Counted from the first letter of the stretch, positions 1 to 8,195 are shown. The stretch is 63,927 nucleotides of DNA from Gammaproteobacteria bacterium (GCA_009843635.1 VYDB01000130.1:1-63927), one strand, 5' to 3'. The notes: generated by a model from the letters alone, not told the origin. Translations and numbers: made by a program.

Positions 1-729
1 GCCGCTGCCGACGTGGAGAACTCGAAACTTCTGGTTCATCCACATGAACATAATCACATCGCCGCCGATGCTGAAGGAAATCCCCGCCGCCGCGGCGACC
101 CCCGCCACCCCCAAGGCCGGAAAACCGTAATGGCCGAAGATCAGCACATAGAGCAAGGGCAGGTTAAGCACATTGACGCCAATCCCAATCCACAACGGCG
201 ACCAGGCGTCGCCGGAGGCGCGCAACGCGGCGCTCAGTATGAAGTTGACGGCAAAGGCGAGGTTGAACCAACTGAACATGCGGATGTTGGATGCCGCCAA
301 GTCCAACGTCACCGGATCCAAGCCGAACAGGCTGGCAACGGGCCGTGCGGCAGTAACCCCGATCACCATGACCACCAAGGCGAACAGCCCCGCCAGCGCC
401 AATGACGCCATGGTGACGCGGCTGGCCTCGTTGTAGTCTCCTGCTCCCCAAGCCCGGGCGACGAGCGCGGTGGTGCCAGCGCTGACCGCGATCAGGACCG
501 CTTGCATGGCGAAGAACACCCGTTGACCCGCGCCGACGGCAGCCAGTGCCTCCGGGCCGAGGACGCCGACGAACTTGGTCTGCACCAAGGCGACCGCACT
601 GAAAGCCACGTTGCCGACAATGGACGGAAACGCCAACGCCCAAACGCCAGGCGGCTCGTGGCCTTCAGGCCTCGTTGTAGGTGTTGGTGTGGACACGATC
701 GGGTACTGCCTCGCCCGATAGGCTAACAT
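1..729 (-). CDS. MATE-family efflux transporter, C-terminus beyond window edge
   Basis: The N-terminal 243 residues of a multidrug and toxin extrusion (MATE) membrane transporter, read on the minus strand; there is no stop before base 1, so the C-terminal half lies outside the window. After a roughly 28-residue polar leader the frame shows the typical first helix pattern (WALAFPSIVGN, then VQTKFVGVLG), followed by several hydrophobic segments and the family-like SAALRASGD stretch near residue 195. Members export drugs or metabolites in exchange for Na+ or H+. The ATG chosen starts MLAYRARQYP and has no obvious ribosome-binding site, so a later start is possible. It is divergent from the crotonase, with only 28 bases between the starts. 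Confidence 0.82.
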   Translation of the reverse strand, partial: MLAYRARQYPIVSTPTPTTRPEGHEPPGVWALAFPSIVGNVAFSAVALVQTKFVGVLGPEALAAVGAGQRVFFAMQAVLIAVSAGTTALVARAWGAGDYNEASRVTMASLALAGLFALVVMVIGVTAARPVASLFGLDPVTLDLAASNIRMFSWFNLAFAVNFILSAALRASGDAWSPLWIGIGVNVLNLPLLYVLIFGHYGFPALGVAGVAAAAGISFSIGGDVIMFMWMNQKFRVLHVGSG

Positions 730-757
730 GCGCGCCTTTCTTGATGAGGGACGCCTG

Positions 758-1567
758 ATGAATGAAGAACGCCGTTACACCGACATCTCGGTGACGCAGG
801 CCGGCCATGTGGCCACCGTCGAAATCCAGCGGCCACCGCACAACTTCTTCGACCACAGCCTTATTGGACAGATCGCCGACGCCTTCGACGGCCTCGATGA
901 GGACCCTGAGTGTCGGGCCATCGTGCTGGCCGCGCAGGGGAAGTCGTTCTGCGCCGGGGCCAATTTCGGCAGCGGCCAAACCGGAGGCGGTGGCAGCTCT
1001 GATTTTACCGAGGAGGGCTTCAAGAACACCACCGGCAAGCTGTACCGTGAGGCCGCTCGCCTGTACGGCAACAAGAAACCCATCATTGGAGCCATCCAGG
1101 GCGCGGCCATCGGGGGCGGCCTTGGCCTGTCCTTGGTGCCGGATTTTCGGGTCGCCTCCCCCCAAGCGCGATTCGGCGCCAACTTCGTCAAGCTGGGCAT
1201 CCATCAAGGCTTCGGCATCTCGGTCACCCTGCCGCGCCTGGTCGGCCAGCAGGCTGCCAACCTGATGCTCTACACCGGGCGGCGGCTGAATGGCGAGCAG
1301 GCCCTGGAGATCGGCTTGGTGGACATCCTGGTCGAACCGGAGGACTTGCGTGCCCGTGCTGTCGAGCTAGCCCAGGAAATTGCCGAAAACGCGCCCTTGG
1401 CGATCGTTTCCGTACGGGCCACGATGCGCGCCGGGCTGGCCGAGGCCGTGGCCGAAGCCACTGAGCACGAGCTGGCCGAACAGCAGTGGCTCAGGGCCAC
1501 CAAAGACGCCGGCGAGGGCATCCGCGCGGTCGCGGAACGGCGCCCAGGCAATTTCGTCGGCGCTTAG
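758..1567 (+). CDS. enoyl-CoA hydratase/isomerase (crotonase) family protein
   Basis: A 269-residue crotonase-fold protein. The oxyanion-hole segments are visible (CAGANF at 65-70, GGGLG at 119-123), as is the family tail ending AERRPGNFVG. The two positions that hold the catalytic glutamates in enoyl-CoA hydratase appear to be Gly123 and Phe143, so simple hydratase activity is doubtful; it may be an isomerase, hydrolase or other CoA-ester enzyme. The start at 758 (MNEERRYTD) is preferred over an in-frame ATG at 728 because GAGGGA lies 6 bases upstream. It is a close paralogue of the crotonase at 4384-5166 and is followed 28 bases later by an F420-type oxidoreductase in the same direction. 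Confidence 0.88.
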   Translation: MNEERRYTDISVTQAGHVATVEIQRPPHNFFDHSLIGQIADAFDGLDEDPECRAIVLAAQGKSFCAGANFGSGQTGGGGSSDFTEEGFKNTTGKLYREAARLYGNKKPIIGAIQGAAIGGGLGLSLVPDFRVASPQARFGANFVKLGIHQGFGISVTLPRLVGQQAANLMLYTGRRLNGEQALEIGLVDILVEPEDLRARAVELAQEIAENAPLAIVSVRATMRAGLAEAVAEATEHELAEQQWLRATKDAGEGIRAVAERRPGNFVGA

Positions 1568-1595
1568 TCGCCGCCAAGACAGGGGTTAGAGCAAC

Positions 1596-2471
1596 ATGAA
1601 ACTAGGAAAACGGGGCGTCTGGTACTTTTTCGACGGGCTGTCCACAGCGGAAACCCTGCGCACGGCAAGGCGAATCGAGGAACTGGGCTACGCCGCCATC
1701 TGGCTGCCGGAAACCATTGGCAAGAACCCCTTCGTGCTGGCTTCGCTGCTGCTGGCCAATACCAGCAAGCTGGTCCTCGCCACCGGCATCGCCAACATCT
1801 ACCACCGGGAGCCGGGCGTCACGCTGGCCACGCAAATGACCTTGGCCGAGCAGTCGGACAACCGCTTTCTGCTAGGTCTCGGAGTGTCGCACAAGCCGTT
1901 GGTGGAAGGCGTCAGGGGCCTCACCTACCGCCCGCCGGTGGCCACCATGCGGGACTATCTCACCAAGATGGCCGCCTCGCCCTACCAAGGCGTACGCCCT
2001 TCCGAAGATCCCCCCACAGTTATCGCCGCCTTGGGGCCGAAGATGTTAGGCCTCGCGGCTGAGGCCTGCCAAGGCGCCCACCCGTACTTCACGTCGCCGG
2101 ACCACACGGCGATGGCGCGGGAAATCCTCGGCCCGGACGGCTGGCTGTGCGTGGAGCAGAAGGTCGTGTTGGAGCAGCATCCGCCCAAGGCCAGAACTGC
2201 GGCCCGCGCCGCAGCGCAACTCTACACTGGCCTGCCCAACTATCGGAACAACTGGCTGCGCATGGGCTTAAGCGAATCCGACCTCGATGGCGGCGGCTCG
2301 GACCGCTTCATCGACGCCACCTTCGCCTGGGGCACAGTCGAGGCCATCGAGGCCCGCATCAAAGCCCACTTCGATGCCGGTGCCGACCACGTCTGCATCC
2401 AGCCGGTCAAGGCCGACGGCGAATTCGGCGACTTGGACTGGGAAGCCCTGGAGGCACTTGCACCCAAGTAG
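1596..2471 (+). CDS. LLM-class F420-dependent oxidoreductase
   Basis: A 291-residue single-domain luciferase-like TIM-barrel protein beginning MKLGKRGVWYFFDGLS, with the conserved EELGYAAIWLPE segment and FLLGLGVSH near residue 95. Proteins of this pattern belong to the probable F420-dependent oxidoreductases typical of actinobacteria and some proteobacteria; the cofactor could also be FMN, and the substrate is unknown. It lies just downstream of the crotonase and converges with the nitronate monooxygenase (6-base gap), so the pair probably forms a small plus-strand operon acting on an acyl-CoA or related substrate (inference). Confidence 0.85.
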   Translation: MKLGKRGVWYFFDGLSTAETLRTARRIEELGYAAIWLPETIGKNPFVLASLLLANTSKLVLATGIANIYHREPGVTLATQMTLAEQSDNRFLLGLGVSHKPLVEGVRGLTYRPPVATMRDYLTKMAASPYQGVRPSEDPPTVIAALGPKMLGLAAEACQGAHPYFTSPDHTAMAREILGPDGWLCVEQKVVLEQHPPKARTAARAAAQLYTGLPNYRNNWLRMGLSESDLDGGGSDRFIDATFAWGTVEAIEARIKAHFDAGADHVCIQPVKADGEFGDLDWEALEALAPK

Positions 2472-2477
2472 CCCAGG

Positions 2478-3638
2478 TTAAATGGTCCCTGCCCGAGCCA
2501 AGGCTTCCTGGGTGCCCAGCACCAACTCGTCGAAGATTTGCTTGGCGGGGCGCACGGCCTTGATCATGCCGATGCCCTGGCCAGCGAAGCCGGGGTTGAT
2601 GTCACCGCGGCCGTCGCGGTTGGCGGCGGCCATGACCGGGCCTGCGATCGTGCCCTGAAAGGGCATGGGCAGCGGCTCCTTGCCCTCCCGCGCCCAATAG
2701 TCGGTCCACTTGCTGCGGATGATGCGCGCCGGCTTGCCGGTGACCGAACGGGAGATAGTGGTGCCCTCCTCGGTGGCATCGACAATCGCCTGCTTTTGGA
2801 AGCCGAAGATGTTGGCCTCCTCGGAGGCGAGGAAGGCGGAGCCGATCCAAGCGCCCTGGGCACCCAGCATCATCGCCGCGGCAATGCCGCGCCCATCGAC
2901 GATGCCGCCTGCGCCCAGCACCGGCGTATCGCCCACCGCATCCACCACCTGGGGAATGAGGGCGAGGGTGCCGATGGGCGAGTTGTGGCCGCCGCCGTCG
3001 TGGCCCTGGGCGACAATGATGTCGAGCCCCGAAGACTTCACTTGAATGGCGTGGCGAACCGCGCCGATCACGGCCATCACCTTGGTGCCCCCAGCCCGCA
3101 GATCCTTCATCCAAGGCCCCGGATTGCCAAGGCCCGAGGCGTACACCGGCACCCGCTCCTGCACCACGACCTCCATCTGCGCCTCGAAGAACGCCTTGGT
3201 GAACAGCGCCGGCTCATCGGGGTCCACCCGTCGGCCAAGCAGGTCGCCCTTGGCGGGCGCCATGCCCTCCCGTTCCATGAAGGCATCGGCAAACGCCTGC
3301 ATTTCCGGCAGCAGCGCCTGGGGCGTCGGGCCTTCGGTGCCGTCATACTTGGCCCGCCGCACCGATGCCGGCAGCAGCGTGTCGACGCCGAAGGGCTTGT
3401 CGGTGAGTTCCCGGGTTTCCCGAATCCAGCGGCGCAGCAGCTTGGGGCCACACCCGGCGGCGCCAAGCACGCCGAGCCCGCCCGCATTGGACACGGCCGC
3501 CGCCAAGGCCGGGCAACTCGCCCCGCCCATGCCCGCCAGCACGATGGGCTGCTCGATTTCGAGGATCTCGCAAACGCGATTGGCCAGCTTCCGGCCAGCG
3601 GACGCTCCCGAACGCCCAGCTTCATTCAAGGCTGCCAT
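2478..3638 (-). CDS. nitronate monooxygenase (2-nitropropane dioxygenase-like)
   Basis: A 386-residue FMN-dependent TIM-barrel enzyme of the nitronate monooxygenase / 2-nitropropane dioxygenase family. It shows the N-terminal PIVLAGMGG flavin loop (residues 31-39), NAGGLGVLGA (51-60) and the AQGHDGGGHNS motif at 210-220, in which His218 sits at the usual catalytic position. Characterised members oxidise alkyl nitronates; others are enoyl reductases. Its start follows the flavin reductase stop by 3 bases, so the two are co-transcribed. Function beyond the family is inferred. Confidence 0.87.
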   Translation of the reverse strand: MAALNEAGRSGASAGRKLANRVCEILEIEQPIVLAGMGGASCPALAAAVSNAGGLGVLGAAGCGPKLLRRWIRETRELTDKPFGVDTLLPASVRRAKYDGTEGPTPQALLPEMQAFADAFMEREGMAPAKGDLLGRRVDPDEPALFTKAFFEAQMEVVVQERVPVYASGLGNPGPWMKDLRAGGTKVMAVIGAVRHAIQVKSSGLDIIVAQGHDGGGHNSPIGTLALIPQVVDAVGDTPVLGAGGIVDGRGIAAAMMLGAQGAWIGSAFLASEEANIFGFQKQAIVDATEEGTTISRSVTGKPARIIRSKWTDYWAREGKEPLPMPFQGTIAGPVMAAANRDGRGDINPGFAGQGIGMIKAVRPAKQIFDELVLGTQEALARAGTI

Positions 3639-3641
3639 GAT

Positions 3642-4127
3642 TCAAATGCCCCCAAGGGTTCCGTAGGCGCCGCGCCAATACAGCAGCGGCGAGCCTTGTT
3701 CCTCCAATATCCCCAAGTCCCGCACCCGGCCAATGGCGATGGTGTGATCGCCGCCGTCGAGCTCATCGGCCAGTTCGCAGTCAATGTAAGCGAGGACGCC
3801 CGCCAGCACCGGCGAACCGGTCTGCCCCGGCTGCCAAGCGAGGTCCGCGAACTTGTCGATGCCGGTCTGCGCAAACAGATCGCTGATGTTCTGTTGCGCA
3901 TCGCTGAGGATGTTGATGCAGAAGTGGCCGCTCTCGCGCAGCTTCGGCCAACTGACGCTGGTCTTGGATGGACACAGCGCCACCAAGGGCGGGTCCAACG
4001 ACAGCGAGGCGAAGGATTGCGCCGCAAACCCGGCCGGCGCTCCCTCCAGGCAACCGGTGGCAATCACCACCCCGGTGGCGAACTGCCCCAACGTGTCGCG
4101 AAACTCGCGGCCATCGAATTGATCCAT
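3642..4127 (-). CDS. flavin reductase family protein (FMN-binding split barrel)
   Basis: A 161-residue protein of the flavin reductase-like, FMN-binding split-barrel family, recognisable from the N-terminal FRDTLGQFATGVVIAT pattern, the AAQSFASLSLDPPLVALC segment and FCINIL. Members use NAD(P)H to reduce free flavin for a partner monooxygenase, or bind flavin themselves. The ATG at 4127 has AGGAAGGG just upstream and is chosen over an in-frame TTG 15 bases earlier. It is the first gene of a pair with the nitronate monooxygenase and may supply reduced flavin to a neighbouring enzyme (inference). Upstream lies the hairpin array at 4190-4348. Confidence 0.85.
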   Translation of the reverse strand: MDQFDGREFRDTLGQFATGVVIATGCLEGAPAGFAAQSFASLSLDPPLVALCPSKTSVSWPKLRESGHFCINILSDAQQNISDLFAQTGIDKFADLAWQPGQTGSPVLAGVLAYIDCELADELDGGDHTIAIGRVRDLGILEEQGSPLLYWRGAYGTLGGI

Positions 4128-4189
4128 GAAGCCCTTCCTCAAGCAAAGAGCCGCAATATACCGCTAGCCCGCGCATTGGACCAAGCAGG

Positions 4190-4348
4190 CGCACCCGCTT
4201 TGCGGGTGCGTTGGAGTTTCGCTGGCGCGAAACTCCTTTCGAGTCGGCCGGATCCTCCGGAGCAAGGGCATAACGAACCGAAGGTTCGCGCCCTCGGACG
4301 GCGCGAAGCGCCGTGACTTCACGTGAAGCTTGTCCTACAGGGACAAGC
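4190..4348. repeat. array of consecutive short palindromes (hairpin cluster)
   Basis: About 160 noncoding bases contain at least six hairpins in succession: CGCACCCGC/GCGGGTGCG at 4190-4210, GGAGTTTCG/CGAAACTCC at 4213-4236, CGAACC/GGTTCG at 4274-4288, CGGCGC/GCGCCG at 4299-4313, the palindrome CTTCACGTGAAG at 4317-4328, and GCTTGTCC/GGACAAGC at 4328-4348. The second hairpin recurs elsewhere in the window. The array sits between the crotonase stop and the flavin reductase start, so it would be transcribed in the crotonase mRNA. Confidence 0.85.
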
Positions 4349-4383
4349 TCGTCCCCTTGGCATCAGCGCATCGAAGGTCCGCC

Positions 4384-5166
4384 TCAGCGGCCGACGAAGT
4401 TGCCCGGACGGCGTTCCGCCACCGCCCGAACGCCCTCCTTGTGATCCTCGGTTTGCTGCAGGCGGTGCTGCTCCACAAACTCATGGTCGGTTTGCCGCTT
4501 CACCGCTTCGGCGATGCCTTGGCGCATGGTGGCCCGCACCGAGAGCAAGGCGAGGGGTGCGTTCTCAGCGATCTCTTCAGCCAGCGACAAGGCCCGGCTG
4601 CGTAGATCTTCCCGCTCGACCAGCGCATCGGCCAAGCCCCACTCATAGGCAGTGGCGCCGTCGATGCGCCGGCCGGTCAGGAACATAAGGTTGGCCTTCT
4701 GCTGGCCGATCAGCTTGGGCAGGGTGTGGGTCAGCGCAAAGCCGGGGTGGAAGCCGAGCTTTACGAAATTGGCGGTGAACCGGGCTTCGGGGCAGACCAC
4801 GCGGAAGTCGGGCATCACCGCCAGCCCGAAACCGCCGCCCACGGCCGCGCCCTGAATGGCGCCGATGACGGGTTTTTTGCAGGCGAACAACCGCACGGCT
4901 GCGCTGTACAGGGGATTGCCGTCCTGCTCCCGCCTTGCGGTGCGTTCAGCCTGCTGGCTGCGGTCGCCGAAGTTGGCCCCGGCGCAGAAGTGCTTGCCCT
5001 GGGCGGCGAGCACCAGGGCGCGGACGTTGGCGTCGGCGTCAAGGGACTCGAAAGCGTCGCCCAAGTCGTTTATGAGGCGCACGTCAAAGAAATTGTTCGG
5101 CGGGCGCTGGATTTCAACCAACGCCACATGGCCAGTGCGGGTCACCTCCAAGTCTTCGAATTTCAC
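4384..5166 (-). CDS. enoyl-CoA hydratase/isomerase (crotonase) family protein, paralogue
   Basis: A 260-residue crotonase-fold protein closely similar along its length to the one at 758-1567: the same EIQRPPNNFFD start region, CAGANFG oxyanion loop, GGGFGLAVMPDFRV segment and identical AERRPGNFVG tail. As in its paralogue, the usual two catalytic glutamates are not present at the expected places. The GTG start at 5166 (VKFEDLEVT) is chosen because the N-terminus then matches the family length and a G-rich AGGGG lies just upstream; the frame stays open another 53 codons. Divergent from the metallo-beta-lactamase-fold gene. Confidence 0.85.
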   Translation of the reverse strand: MKFEDLEVTRTGHVALVEIQRPPNNFFDVRLINDLGDAFESLDADANVRALVLAAQGKHFCAGANFGDRSQQAERTARREQDGNPLYSAAVRLFACKKPVIGAIQGAAVGGGFGLAVMPDFRVVCPEARFTANFVKLGFHPGFALTHTLPKLIGQQKANLMFLTGRRIDGATAYEWGLADALVEREDLRSRALSLAEEIAENAPLALLSVRATMRQGIAEAVKRQTDHEFVEQHRLQQTEDHKEGVRAVAERRPGNFVGR

Positions 5167-5269
5167 GTCCCCTATCCCCGAGCGTTCTTGAATGAATGTC
5201 AAGGGACCATGTTTGACTAGGCGACGGTCATTTGCAACGCTTTGGCCGCGCAAGTCGATGGAGCGGGGC

Positions 5270-6112
5270 ATGTTGAGGTGGCAGGTTGGTGGCGTGAAGA
5301 TCACCCAGGTCGTGGAGTTGACCACGGCTTCGTTGGGTCCCTATCTGCTGCCCCAAGCGACGCCGGAGGAGATGGACCGGCTGCCTTGGATCAAACCCTT
5401 CGTCGATGACCGGCAGCGGCTGATTCTGAGCATTCACGCCCTGGTCGTAGAATCCGGCGGCGAAACCCTGGTGGTGGACACTTGCATCGGCAACGGCAAG
5501 GAGCGCACCTATCCCGCTTGGAACCGGATGCAGCGCAGCTTTCTCGACGACTTCGCCGCTGCCGGCTTCGCCGTTGACCGGGTGGACAAGGTGATGTGCA
5601 CCCACATGCACGTTGATCACGTCGGCTGGAACACGCGCTTGGTCGATGGCCGCTGGGAGCCCACCTTCGAAAACGCCGACTACCTCTTTGCCGAAGATGA
5701 GTGGAGCCACTGGCGGGTCGAGGAGCAGGAGTACGGGCCGGTCATCGAAGACTCGGTGCAGCCCATCTTCGATGCCGGCAAGGCGGTGCTGGTGCCCCAG
5801 GACCATCGCGTCAACGACGAGATTTGGTTTGAGCCCACCCCGGGCCACACGCCGGGGCATGTGAGCGTTCACATCGCCTCCCGGGGCGAGGAGGCGGTGA
5901 TCACCGGCGACATGATCCACCATCCCTGCCAGATCGCCCACCCGCAATGGTCGAGCGTGGCCGATGTCGATCCCAACCTGGGCGCCGCCACCCGCCATGA
6001 GTTCGTGCAGCGCTACGCCGACCGCCCCGTGCTGGTGATCGGCACCCACTTCGCCGCGCCCACCGCCGGCCGCATCGTGCGCGACGGGGAGGCCTTCCGG
6101 CTCGACTACTAG
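5270..6112 (+). CDS. metallo-beta-lactamase fold hydrolase
   Basis: A 280-residue metallo-beta-lactamase-fold protein. The zinc-binding signature THMHVDHVGW (residues 111-120: His112, His114, Asp116, His117) is intact, followed by PGHTPGHVSVH, GDMIHHP and GTHFAAPTAG, which carry the remaining ligands. The arrangement resembles lactonase-like members of the family, but the substrate cannot be read from sequence. Two closely spaced in-frame ATGs exist (5258 and 5270); 5270 (MLRWQVGGVKI) is preferred because GGAG lies at proper distance and the family usually starts there. Stands alone, divergent from the crotonase. Confidence 0.88.
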   Translation: MLRWQVGGVKITQVVELTTASLGPYLLPQATPEEMDRLPWIKPFVDDRQRLILSIHALVVESGGETLVVDTCIGNGKERTYPAWNRMQRSFLDDFAAAGFAVDRVDKVMCTHMHVDHVGWNTRLVDGRWEPTFENADYLFAEDEWSHWRVEEQEYGPVIEDSVQPIFDAGKAVLVPQDHRVNDEIWFEPTPGHTPGHVSVHIASRGEEAVITGDMIHHPCQIAHPQWSSVADVDPNLGAATRHEFVQRYADRPVLVIGTHFAAPTAGRIVRDGEAFRLDY

Positions 6113-6149
6113 GCGCTTTGACGCGATTGTTACTGGATCGTTGGCGGTC

Positions 6150-6207
6150 GTGCGAGATGTCTGAATTCCTTGTGCGCCGTTGCAGGCGCGGTCGGGTTAT
6201 CTCGCAC
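6150..6207. repeat. inverted repeat in the leader of the Uma2-family gene
   Basis: GTGCGAGAT at 6150-6158 is matched by ATCTCGCAC at 6199-6207, 40 bases apart, with a smaller GCGCC/GGCGC hairpin inside. The rest of the 290-base gap 6113-6402 shows no convincing gene. It could be an RNA structure or an operator; its function is unknown. Confidence 0.6.
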
Positions 6208-6402
6208 AAGTCGTGGCGTCCTCGCCTACAGAATTTCCTTGGCCTACATGGCAGTTTGCATCGGTCTCAAATCAATGGAAGGAACCGATGCTCTGCTGTG
6301 TCCGCCGCCGCCCCAAGCGCCTTTCTGGCCACCCCTGTCCGGGGCGGCGGCGCTGTGCTAACGTCGGCGGTGTTGAGCAACGGCGCCGCCAAGGAGCCCG
6401 CC

Positions 6403-7194
6403 ATGCCCCAAGCCGAACCCCTGCCGGAGCACCCGGGCAACGCGCAGGGTTTCGCGCCAGCGAAACCCCAACGCGACCGTCAGGTCGCGCAGGCCCGCGT
6501 CCAATACCCGGTCTCGGACGGTAAGCCGATGTCGGAGAGCGGCATACATTGGCGCACGACGGTGGATGCCGGTGCGGTCCTGGTCGTCCACCACGGCGAC
6601 CGGCCTGACGTCCATGTGGGCGGCAACCTGTTCATGTACTACGAAGAGGGCAATCCGAAGGCGGTGGTGTCGCCCGACGTCTTCGTGGCCCACGGCGTGT
6701 CGAAGGAGCCGCCGCGGGACGTCTGGAAGGTCTGGGAAGAGGGCAAGGCGGCGGACTTCATCCTGGAGGTGACGTCGAAGAGCACGCGGGGCCATGACGA
6801 GGGGGATAAGAAACGGCTATACGAGCGGCTTGAGGTGGGTGAGTACTGGCAGTTCGACCCCACGGGGGATTATCTGGATCCGGTGCTTAAGGGCCAGCGG
6901 ATGGGCGCGGACGGCCGCTACCGCGAGCTCCGACTTGAGAAGCGGGACGGTGGCCTGTGCCGTTTCTCAGAGGTGCTGGGGCTGGATCTGCGCCTGGAGG
7001 ATGGGCGCCTGCGCTTCTTTGACCCGGAGCGCGGGGAGTACCTGCTGACGCCGGAGGAGCAGGCTAGTGCATTGCGCGCTGCAACAGCGGAGCGCGATGC
7101 GGTCGAGGCGGAGCGGCGCAGAGAGGCCGATGCTCTACGCACTGCCGAGGCGCGGATAGCCGAGTTGGAACGGCGGCTTCGCTCCGGCGGATAA
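6403..7194 (+). CDS. Uma2 family endonuclease-fold protein
   Basis: A 263-residue protein with the Uma2 (DUF820) restriction-endonuclease-like core: SPDVFVA (Asp92), DFILEVTSKST (Glu122) and GVxEYW-like VGEYWQFDP. The C-terminal 50 residues are a charged, heptad-rich helix (AATAERDAVEAERRR and following), probably a coiled coil. The ATG at 6403 has AAGGAG at ideal distance; the frame is open 95 codons further upstream without family similarity. Residues about 15-29 are encoded by a palindromic repeat (6447-6489) of the same kind found between genes. Uma2 proteins occur in many copies in cyanobacteria and some other bacteria; their cellular role is not established. Confidence 0.85.
   Translation: MPQAEPLPEHPGNAQGFAPAKPQRDRQVAQARVQYPVSDGKPMSESGIHWRTTVDAGAVLVVHHGDRPDVHVGGNLFMYYEEGNPKAVVSPDVFVAHGVSKEPPRDVWKVWEEGKAADFILEVTSKSTRGHDEGDKKRLYERLEVGEYWQFDPTGDYLDPVLKGQRMGADGRYRELRLEKRDGGLCRFSEVLGLDLRLEDGRLRFFDPERGEYLLTPEEQASALRAATAERDAVEAERRREADALRTAEARIAELERRLRSGG
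6447..6489. repeat. palindromic repeat embedded in coding sequence
   Basis: Two adjacent hairpins inside the Uma2-family gene: GGGTTTCG/CGAAACCC (6447-6454 with 6461-6468, loop CGCCAG) and CGCGACC/GGTCGCG (6472-6478 with 6483-6489). The first has the same loop and nearly the same arms as the intergenic copy at 8136-8159. Confidence 0.8.
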
Positions 7195-7261
7195 GCCGCA
7201 GAACGGGCAACGATACACTAGCAGGTCATCTATTGACTGCAATGGATGCGGGAGCTTGCCC

Positions 7262-8092
7262 ATGAATTTCAAAACCACGCTGTGCCTGTCCATTCTTTGC
7301 GCCGTGCTGGTGCCAGCCGCGTTGGCCCATGACATCCCTCGCAGGCCGGATGGCAAGCCGGACTTGAACGGGGTTTGGCAGGTGCTGAACACCGCCAACT
7401 ACAACTTGCTGGCGCATTCCGCCAGCGCGGCGCTGGCCACCGTGGACGGCCCCTTTGGACCCATCCCGGCGCCGGAGGTGGTCGCCCTTGGCGCCGTGGG
7501 GGCAGTGCCGGGCGGCGGCGGCGTGGTGGAGGGCGGCGAGATTCCCTATACCGAGGCGGCCCGGGCCATCCAGCAGGAAAACCAAGCCCATTGGCTGGAG
7601 CGGGACCCGGAAATCAAGTGCTATCTGCCCGGTGTGCCCCGAGCCACCTACCTGCCCCATCCGTTTCAGATCTTCCACAGCGAAAGCGCCATCTTCTTCG
7701 CCTATGCCTTCGCCGGGGCGACGCGCAACATCTATCTGGAGGATCCCGGCGAAGCGCCGGCGGAGTCCTGGATGGGGCAGTCGTTCGGCTATTGGGAGGA
7801 TGACACGCTGGTGGTGGAGGTGACCGGCCAGAACGACCGTACCTGGTTCGACCGCAGCGGCAACCACCACAGCGACGCGCTCAAGGTGATCGAGCGTTAC
7901 CGATTCGACAGCCCCGACGTGCTGCTCTATGAAGCGCTCATCGAAGACCCCAAGGTGTTCACGCGCCCGTGGAAGATCAGCATGCCGCTCTACCGGCGGG
8001 TCGGGCCGGATGCGCAGATTCACCAATTCAAGTGCGTGGAGTTCGTCGAGGAACTGATGTACGGGCACCTGCGCAAGGAACCCATCCGCTGA
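7262..8092 (+). CDS. secreted protein of unknown function
   Basis: A 276-residue protein with a clear signal peptide (MNFKTTLCLSILCAVLVPAALA, cleavage probably after ALA at residue 22). The mature part begins with RRPDGKPDLNGVWQ and contains GVPRATYLPHPFQIF, SFGYWEDDTLVVEVTGQND and HSDALKVIERY. This pattern is familiar from periplasmic proteins of unknown function found in several copies in acidobacteria and proteobacteria. The ATG at 7262 follows GGAG by 7 bases and is preferred over a TTG two codons earlier. No operon partner is evident. Confidence 0.75.
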   Translation: MNFKTTLCLSILCAVLVPAALAHDIPRRPDGKPDLNGVWQVLNTANYNLLAHSASAALATVDGPFGPIPAPEVVALGAVGAVPGGGGVVEGGEIPYTEAARAIQQENQAHWLERDPEIKCYLPGVPRATYLPHPFQIFHSESAIFFAYAFAGATRNIYLEDPGEAPAESWMGQSFGYWEDDTLVVEVTGQNDRTWFDRSGNHHSDALKVIERYRFDSPDVLLYEALIEDPKVFTRPWKISMPLYRRVGPDAQIHQFKCVEFVEELMYGHLRKEPIR

Positions 8093-8135
8093 CGCACGGC
8101 GGCCCACTGCTTGATCCATCCTAGGCGACAGTCAC

Positions 8136-8195
8136 GGAGTTTCGCGCCAGCGAAACTCCAATGCGAACCGACACGCACCGAAGGTGCGCGTTCGC
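8136..8195. repeat. palindromic repeat, two-hairpin unit
   Basis: GGAGTTTCG/CGAAACTCC with loop CGCCAG (8136-8159), followed by nested arms GCGAAC...GTTCGC (8163-8195) enclosing CGCACC/GGTGCG. The second part is almost repeated at 10446-10478, and the first part matches 4213-4236 and 41086-41109. The rest of the 180-base gap between the convergent genes holds nothing recognisable. Confidence 0.82.

Noticed and set aside
2538-4316. Long open frame on the plus strand opposite the nitronate monooxygenase and flavin reductase
   Set aside because: No recognisable family, His/Ala/Gly-rich composition typical of antisense to high-GC genes, and both minus-strand genes are clear.
4190-4348. CRISPR array
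   Set aside because: The palindromes differ from one another and there are no constant direct repeats with unique spacers.
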